The notes below the pieces were generated by a model that worked only from the letters and a program-made list of their open reading frames with translations, did not search any database and was not told where the DNA came from. 27,264 bases of DNA from Sulfurimonas sp. (GTDB taxonomy: Bacteria > Campylobacterota > Campylobacteria > Campylobacterales > Sulfurimonadaceae): contig JALTUB010000172.1 in assembly GCA_027047745.1 (NCBI GenBank), positions 1-27,264 on the forward strand. Reading direction: 5' to 3'. Positions 23,238 to 27,264 of this stretch are shown piece by piece (the stretch's first letter is position 1; each line of letters starts with the position of its first letter). Both the position numbers and the translations under genes were made by a program.

Positions 23238-23258
23238 CTTGATTGACATACACTCAAC
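23238..23258. promoter_or_regulatory. HAIR-like HspR operator upstream of cbpA-hspR
   Basis: The inverted repeat CTTGATT-N7-ACTCAAC lies at 23238-23258 and matches the HAIR consensus (CTTGAGT-N7-ACTCAAG) at 12 of 14 arm bases. It covers the -35 at 23243-23248. The right arm ACTCAAC is identical to that of the clpB site. Since hspR is the second gene of this unit, autoregulation is expected. Confidence 0.8.
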
Positions 23259-23272
23259 TCTTGTGATATAAT
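23243..23272 (+). promoter_or_regulatory. Sigma-70 promoter of cbpA-hspR
   Basis: TTGACA (23243-23248) and TATAAT (23267-23272) are separated by 18 bp, the same hexamers and spacing as in the clpB promoter. A leader of about 43 nt follows, ending with AAGGAAAGAG before the ATG at 23322. Confidence 0.8.
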
Positions 23273-23321
23273 GGCACTAATTTAAAAATAACAATCATAA
23301 GAGAATTTCAAGGAAAGAGTT

Positions 23322-24200
23322 ATGTCAAAATCATTATACGAAACATTAGAAATATCTGAAGGTGCTAGTGAAGCAGAGATTAAAAAGGCCTACAGAAAAC
23401 TTGCAAGAAAATATCATCCAGATGTAAACAAAGAAGCTTCAGCAGAGGATAAATTTAAAGAGATTAACTCTGCTTATGAGATACTAAGTGATAAAGAGAA
23501 AAAACAGCAGTATGATATGCATGGTGACTCAATGTTTGGTGGTCAAAACTTTCATGATTTTTCACAAAATGCAGGTGGGGCTGGAAATCTTGATGATATT
23601 CTTCGTGAAATGTTCTCTCAAGGTGGTGGCTTTGGTGGTGGAGGTGGCAATCCATTTGGTGGAGCATCTGGTTTTGGTGGAGGCTTCCATCAAGAACCAA
23701 ATCTTGACATCCAAACAAGTGTAACCATCCCTTTTGTTGTCTCCATTTTAGGTGGCTCTCACTCTGTTTCAGTAAATGGCGAAAGATTTGATATTAAGAT
23801 TCCTGCTGGTGTAAACAGTGGTGAGAAGATGCGTGTTAAAGGAAAAGGACATGCTCAAAATGGTCGCAAAGGTGATCTGTTTTTAAAGATAACTGTTGCA
23901 ACAAACCCAGAATACGAAAGAGAGGGGGATAGCTTAGTTAAAAGCTTCGATGTTCCTCTTTATGCGGCACTATTTGGCGATAAAATAGCGATACAGACTT
24001 TAGAAAAAGAGATAAAACTTAAGTTGCCTAAAAATACTAAAAATGGACAACGATTTCGCGTAAAAGAGATGGGTGCTATGAATAGAAAAACAAAAGTCCG
24101 TGGAGACTTGTACCTTAAGGCAAATATAGTTTTACCTAAAGTTGAAGAGCTAGATGAAGATTTAGCTAAAATAATGCAAGACAAACTTCCAAAGGAATAA
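23322..24200 (+). CDS. cbpA: CbpA/DnaJ-like co-chaperone
   Basis: This J-protein stimulates the ATPase of DnaK. The 292-residue product has an N-terminal J domain with HPD at 32-34, a Gly/Phe-rich region (about 80-125, GGGFGGGGGNPFGG and following) and the C-terminal substrate-binding beta domains (VSILGGSHSVSVNGERFDIKIPAGVNSG onward). It lacks the CxxCxGxG zinc repeats of true DnaJ, which makes it the CbpA type. It is the first gene of a two-gene operon with hspR, as in Helicobacter and Campylobacter. The HAIR-like operator over its promoter points to HspR control. Confidence 0.95.
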   Translation: MSKSLYETLEISEGASEAEIKKAYRKLARKYHPDVNKEASAEDKFKEINSAYEILSDKEKKQQYDMHGDSMFGGQNFHDFSQNAGGAGNLDDILREMFSQGGGFGGGGGNPFGGASGFGGGFHQEPNLDIQTSVTIPFVVSILGGSHSVSVNGERFDIKIPAGVNSGEKMRVKGKGHAQNGRKGDLFLKITVATNPEYEREGDSLVKSFDVPLYAALFGDKIAIQTLEKEIKLKLPKNTKNGQRFRVKEMGAMNRKTKVRGDLYLKANIVLPKVEELDEDLAKIMQDKLPKE

Positions 24201-24203
24201 ATC

Positions 24204-24581
24204 ATGATTCACCAATATGACGAACCTGTTTATTTGATTAGTATAGTTGCAAAGACTTTAGATATACATCCACAAACACTTCGTCAGTATGAGCGTGAAA
24301 ATCTTATCTGTCCTTCTCGTTCAGAGGGTCGTATTAGGCTCTATTCTCAAAGAGATATTGACAGAATAAAACTCATACTTCGTTTAACTCGTGAACTTGG
24401 AGTGAATCTTGCAGGTGTAGATATTATTTTGCGTTTAAAAGAGAATGTAGATGATATGGAAAGTGAGATAGCTGAACTAAGACATGAAGTTTTAAAAGCG
24501 AAAAACACTCACTCTGTTTCACCAGATAAAGCATTAGTAACAAAGCGAAGTATATACGATATGATAATATTTGAAGATTAA
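24204..24581 (+). CDS. hspR: HspR heat-shock repressor (MerR family)
   Basis: HspR represses chaperone genes and is released when its co-repressor chaperone is titrated by unfolded protein. The 125-residue protein has the MerR-type winged helix (YLISIVAKTLDIHPQTLRQYERENLICPSRSEGRIRLYS, residues 10-48) followed by helices (DIDRIKLILRLTRELGVNLAGVDIIL) and a C-terminal coiled-coil segment (DDMESEIAELRHEVLKAK) with no ligand-binding domain. AAAGGA precedes the ATG, which begins 3 nt after the cbpA stop. The two HAIR-like sites in the window (212-232 and 23238-23258) are its likely targets. Confidence 0.93.
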   Translation: MIHQYDEPVYLISIVAKTLDIHPQTLRQYERENLICPSRSEGRIRLYSQRDIDRIKLILRLTRELGVNLAGVDIILRLKENVDDMESEIAELRHEVLKAKNTHSVSPDKALVTKRSIYDMIIFED

Positions 24582-24607
24582 AATAAGAGACAATCTACTC
24601 TAACACA

Positions 24608-24628
24608 TTCCCACACGGAGTATGGGAA
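24608..24628. repeat. REP-like palindrome (degenerate)
   Basis: TTCCCA (24608-24613) and TGGGAA (24623-24628) flank a central CGGAG core. The unit reads as the reverse complement of the palindrome at 24643-24680, so the two make a head-to-head pair downstream of hspR. It may also act as the 3' end of the hspR transcript. Confidence 0.65.
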
Positions 24629-24642
24629 CTAGCCCAAACCCG

Positions 24643-24680
24643 TCCACTCTCGTTCCCATTCTCCGAATGGGAATGCATAC
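24643..24680 (+). repeat. REP-like palindrome, left copy of an inverted pair
   Basis: The core TTCCCATTC-TCC-GAATGGGAA (24653-24673) is a perfect 9-bp stem with a 3-nt loop. The 38-bp unit is repeated in inverse orientation at 25024-25061 with only two mismatches, so the two copies bracket the transposase remnant. Confidence 0.85.
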
Positions 24681-24901
24681 AGAAACTTTAATTACCAACC
24701 CCTTTCAACATCTATAAGCCCCTCAACCCCATCATAATCCCTAGCACTACTATACCTCCAAAATGTAGCATCTTCAATATATCCTCTTTTTACAGGATTA
24801 TTATGTATATAATTAATCCTATCAATCATCATCTTATCGCTCTGTATTAGCTTAGGTGCAATGCCCTCTTGCCAAAGCTGATAAGTTGTAAATGATTTTC
24901 A

Positions 24902-24954
24902 AGTATCACATAAGCATATATTTTTTTTCTAGTATCACATAAGCATATATTTTT
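24902..24954. repeat. 29-bp tandem duplication inside the transposase remnant
   Basis: AGTATCACATAAGCATATAT followed by a T run occurs at 24902-24925 and again at 24931-24954. The period of 29 bp is not a multiple of three, so it shifts the reading frame and is itself an inactivating change. Confidence 0.9.
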
Positions 24955-24975
24955 AGATTATCTGTTTTTGATTCG

Positions 24976-24997
24976 TTCCCAATCTCCAGATTTGGAA
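24976..24997 (+). repeat. REP-like palindrome (diverged copy)
   Basis: TTCCCAATCT and AGATTTGGAA flank a CC centre and pair with one mismatch. It has the same orientation as the copy at 24643-24680, with a diverged stem, and lies at the 5' edge of the transposase remnant. Confidence 0.7.
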
Positions 24998-25023
24998 TGT
25001 TATATTTCTGTATTTAGGTTATT

Positions 25024-25061
25024 GTATGTATTCCCATTCGGAGAATGGGAACGAAAGTGGA
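25024..25061 (-). repeat. REP-like palindrome, right copy of an inverted pair
   Basis: The core TTCCCATTC-GGA-GAATGGGAA is at 25031-25051. As a 38-bp unit it is the reverse complement of 24643-24680 at 36 of 38 positions. It ends 8 bp from the murA stop codon and may also serve as the 3' structure of the murA transcript. Confidence 0.85.
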
Positions 25062-25069
25062 GGAAAAAA

Positions 25070-26332
25070 CTATTCCGATAATCTTTTTATATTTGCCCCA
25101 ACACCTTCTAACTTTTTCTCCAAAGAGTCATAACCACGGTCAAGATGATATATACGGTGAATATTTGTTTCACCATCAGCGATAAGTGCTGCTAGAACTA
25201 AAGCACTTGATGCTCTTAAGTCAGTTGCCATTACATCCGTTCCACATAGTTTAGCTTTTCCGTTTACTGTTGCAGTGTGTCCATTTAGTGATATGTCTGC
25301 ACCCATTCTTTGAAGTTCACTTACATGCATAAAACGATTTTCAAAAAGTTTTTCTTCTATGATAGAGACACCATCAGCTTGAGTGGCAAGTGCTAAAAAC
25401 TGTGCTTGCATATCAGTTGGAAATGCTGGGTACTCTTGAGTTGTTATTTTAACTGGTTTTATGTTTTGTGATGGGTGGATAGTTATTGTATCTTCTGTTA
25501 TACTAAATTTACTTCCCATCTCTTCAAGTTTTGAAATAACAGCACCAAGATGTTTTGGCTCAACATGAGTTAGTGTTACTTCTGATCTTGTGATTGCACC
25601 TGCACATAGATATGTTCCAGCTTCAATCCTATCTGGGATGATAGAAAACTCTTTTATATCTATAAGTTTTCCACCTGTTCCGTATATAGTTAAAACAGCC
25701 GTACCAATACCCTCTATCTTGGCTCCATTGGCATTTAAAACTTCACAAAGTTGGACAACTTCAGGTTCTCTTGCTGCATTTGATATGCTTGTAACTCCAT
25801 CTGCTAAAACAGCTGCCATTACTATATTTGCAGTTCCTGTAACTGTGATTTTATCAAAGTTTATATCACATCCTTTTAGACCATTTGGTGTTGTTGCTTG
25901 GATATATCCAGATTTTATTTCTATCTTTGCGCCCATCTGTTCTAGTGCCTTTAGGTGCAGGTCAATAGGACGCTGACCAATAGCACATCCACCAGGAAGA
26001 GAGACTTCACAATGTCCAAATCGTGCAAGAATAGGACCTAAAACCAAGATAGAAGCACGCATAGTTTTAACAATATCATAAGTTGCTTTTGTTTCATGAA
26101 GAGGTTTTGTGTCTATGGTAACTCTATCATCCAAAAACTTACAATCAGCACCAAGGTTTGAGAGTAGTTTTATAAGTGTATTTATATCAGCTACATGAGG
26201 TAGGTTTTTGATATTTACGCTATTTTTAGCTAGTATAGTCATAGCTATAAGAGGAAGAGATGCGTTTTTAGCACCAGATATTTGTATTTTACCATTTAGT
26301 GATTTAACACTATTTATTTTTAAGTAGTCCAT
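25070..26332 (-). CDS. murA: UDP-N-acetylglucosamine 1-carboxyvinyltransferase
   Basis: MurA transfers enolpyruvate from PEP to UDP-GlcNAc, the first committed step of peptidoglycan synthesis. The 420-residue protein shows K22 in SGAKNASLPL, the active-site cysteine C116 in PGGCAIGQRPIDLHL (the usual fosfomycin target, so no intrinsic Cys-to-Asp resistance here), and the DMQAQF motif with the catalytic aspartate. It ends RLSE. It is a single minus-strand gene, divergent from the gene at 26446, and its 3' end abuts a REP-like palindrome. Confidence 0.97.
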   Translation of the reverse strand: MDYLKINSVKSLNGKIQISGAKNASLPLIAMTILAKNSVNIKNLPHVADINTLIKLLSNLGADCKFLDDRVTIDTKPLHETKATYDIVKTMRASILVLGPILARFGHCEVSLPGGCAIGQRPIDLHLKALEQMGAKIEIKSGYIQATTPNGLKGCDINFDKITVTGTANIVMAAVLADGVTSISNAAREPEVVQLCEVLNANGAKIEGIGTAVLTIYGTGGKLIDIKEFSIIPDRIEAGTYLCAGAITRSEVTLTHVEPKHLGAVISKLEEMGSKFSITEDTITIHPSQNIKPVKITTQEYPAFPTDMQAQFLALATQADGVSIIEEKLFENRFMHVSELQRMGADISLNGHTATVNGKAKLCGTDVMATDLRASSALVLAALIADGETNIHRIYHLDRGYDSLEKKLEGVGANIKRLSE

Positions 26333-26403
26333 AAGTCTCTTTGATGATTGATTATTGTTATTATATCTTTTATAGATTAATTAATAGATTAAAGATATTT
26401 TGA

Positions 26404-26409
26404 TATAAT
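26404..26409 (+). promoter_or_regulatory. -10 element for the 26446 gene
   Basis: A perfect TATAAT (context TTGATATAATTTTA) 37 bp before the ATG at 26446, with AAGAGGA (26429-26435) as the ribosome binding site. The region up to murA is T-rich with no -35 match. Confidence 0.6.
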
Positions 26410-26445
26410 TTTATATAAACGGCATTTTAAGAGGAATAGAATTAA

Positions 26446-26877
26446 ATGAGTTCAGCATTAGATAGATTAAAAAAATTAACAAATAAAATATCAGGCTATG
26501 AAACTGCAAGAAAAGAGAATATATCACTTTTGAAAAAAATATTTTCAGAAATTGGTATAGATAAAAAAGTAGAAAAATTTGAAGATATTTTTGAGTTTAA
26601 AGCTATAAATCTATCTGGTGCATCTCTTTTAAGTGAGAGTTTAGGTGTGATAAAAGAGGGGAAATATCTACAAGTATTGGCTATTAGTTATGATAAAGAT
26701 GCAGTTGTAAAAAGTCAAAATATATCTTTGGCATATTTTGGAAGAGTGGAGAGCGTAGATACTATCTTAAAAGATAAGATTGTAGAGTTTATTGTTCGTT
26801 ATAGATTTGAGAAAAGTTTCATGACACTTGAACATTATCATACGATGCTAGAGCCTTTTAGGAAAGGTATTGAGTAG
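26446..26877 (+). CDS. Hypothetical protein, probably cytoplasmic
   Basis: The 143-residue product was not recognised. It begins with a basic helix (LDRLKKLTNKISGYETARKENISLLKKIF), then a mixed alpha/beta part (YLQVLAISYDKDAVV, then SLAYFGRVESVDTILKDKIVEFIVRYRF). There is no signal peptide, membrane span or catalytic motif. It has a good promoter and ribosome binding site. The next gene, for a membrane protein, overlaps its end by 8 nt (TTGAGTAG), so the two are coupled and may act together. Confidence 0.7.
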   Translation: MSSALDRLKKLTNKISGYETARKENISLLKKIFSEIGIDKKVEKFEDIFEFKAINLSGASLLSESLGVIKEGKYLQVLAISYDKDAVVKSQNISLAYFGRVESVDTILKDKIVEFIVRYRFEKSFMTLEHYHTMLEPFRKGIE

Positions 26878-27264
26878 ATTTTATCTTATACTGTGGCTAA
26901 AATGGACTTTTAGAGTAACAGTTTGCTCTATAGTTTTAGCATTTGTTATCTCTTTTTTTGTAACTCTATCTATATACATCAATCAAGGAATGCAGACATT
27001 AAACAAAGAAGTTTACACAGCTCTTTTTGATATTTTTAAATTTTGGTTTAGTGTTTTATGGAATTTCACTCTTTTGATAGCTCTTTTTAGAAGTTTGAAA
27101 TATATTTTTAACACTTGTCATGATGGATATAAACTCGTTTTACATACCTGCATACAAAGAAGTAAAAGTGAAGTTATAGAGTTCGTAGGCTATGGTGATT
27201 TGATAAAAGTTTGGAGAAAGTGGCTCATGTTAATTATGTGGCTTGTTGGTGTGCAGATGATATT
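26870..27264 (+). CDS. Membrane protein, 3' end cut by the window
   Basis: An open frame of 131 codons runs from TTG at 26870 to the right edge. AGGAAAGG (26860-26867) precedes the start, which overlaps the previous gene's stop region. The product opens LSRFYLILWLKWTF (initiator as Met), has a hydrophobic span (VCSIVLAFVISFFVTLSIYI), a second one (FKFWFSVLWNFTLLIALF) and a third beginning near the cut (WLMLIIWLVGVQMI), joined by basic loops. No family was recognised. Confidence 0.7.
   Translation, partial: MSRFYLILWLKWTFRVTVCSIVLAFVISFFVTLSIYINQGMQTLNKEVYTALFDIFKFWFSVLWNFTLLIALFRSLKYIFNTCHDGYKLVLHTCIQRSKSEVIEFVGYGDLIKVWRKWLMLIMWLVGVQMI

Larger units (their letters stand above)
24692..24998 (-). 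pseudogene. Remnant of a REP-associated tyrosine transposase (RAYT, Y1_Tnp)
   Basis: On the minus strand the last in-frame part (stop TAA at 24692-24694) encodes a typical RAYT C-terminus: LWQEGIAPKLIQSDKMM, then RINYIHNNPVKRGYIED and FWRYSSARDYDG. Before it, in another frame, lies the HUH-region strand AYVILENHLQLI (about 24880-24915), where the family normally has NHxH; the second histidine is Q here. A TGA closes the C-terminal frame upstream, the central part of the protein is missing, and the N-terminus with its start codon is absent. A 29-bp tandem duplication repeats the KIYAYVILE coding stretch. The copy cannot make a working transposase. Inverted REP-like palindromes flank it, as expected for RAYT genes. 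Confidence 0.8.

Noticed and set aside
24582..25069. Repeated TTCCCA palindromes as a CRISPR array
   Set aside because: The units alternate in orientation, spacing is irregular, there are no cas genes, and the spacer region encodes a transposase remnant.
25590..25976. 128-codon open frame on the plus strand opposite murA
   Set aside because: It has no promoter, ribosome binding site or recognisable motif, and murA is continuous and well conserved on the other strand.
1..27264. tRNA, rRNA, attachment sites, integrase or phage genes
   Set aside because: Nothing resembling these was seen. Apart from the RAYT remnant, the window reads as stable core chromosome.

Overview
The window looks like chromosomal DNA of a Campylobacterota (Epsilonproteobacteria) bacterium of the Sulfurimonas/Sulfuricurvum kind. 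Reasons: AT-rich DNA; promoters with a clear TATAAT -10 but usually no -35; a cbpA-hspR pair with HspR-type operators; and short, tightly packed or overlapping operons. This placement is inference from gene content and style, not from a search.

Layout. (1) 1-2850: the end of an unrecognised membrane protein, then clpB behind a promoter that carries an HspR-type (HAIR) operator. (2) 2926-7926: the conserved cluster rpmH-rnpA-yidD-yidC-jag(khpB)-mnmE-ruvX, packed head to tail with overlaps. rnpA has no ATG, GTG or TTG start that would give a full-length protein. (3) 7945-10443: a FIST-GGDEF-EAL signalling protein with a degenerate GGDEF motif. (4) 10458-11836 (minus): two overlapping unknown genes, one with NYN/PIN-nuclease-like motifs. 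(5) 11970-12992: ilvC, divergent from (4). (6) 12993-13268: a gap with no long gene. It holds what looks like a compact small-RNA / hydrophobic mini-peptide module: an extended -10 promoter, a predicted RNA of about 90 nt with a strong terminator, and then a 21-codon ORF for a single-span membrane peptide. The Shine-Dalgarno and start codon of this ORF are complementary, over 19 bp with two 1-nt bulges, to the 5' end of the small RNA. This is the best candidate in the window for an undescribed system (a type I toxin-antitoxin-like locus in tandem orientation). (7) 13269-16978 (minus): holA, rnr and an HDOD gene. (8) 17107-18574: a small unknown gene, a GreA/GreB-family factor and, convergent with them, a DUF2231-like membrane protein. 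(9) 18710-23228: purL, a DUF302-like anchored protein and purH. (10) 23238-24581: a second HAIR operator, cbpA (DnaJ-like) and hspR. (11) 24582-25069: REP-like palindromes around a decayed REP-associated tyrosine transposase. (12) 25070-27264: murA (minus), a small unknown gene and a truncated membrane protein gene.

How parts work together. The hspR product encoded at 24204 probably represses both its own cbpA-hspR operon and clpB, some 23 kb away, through matching CTTGA-type inverted repeats that overlap each -35. The rpmH-to-ruvX cluster joins ribosome, RNase P, membrane insertion and tRNA modification functions. purL and purH serve the same de novo purine pathway but have separate promoters.
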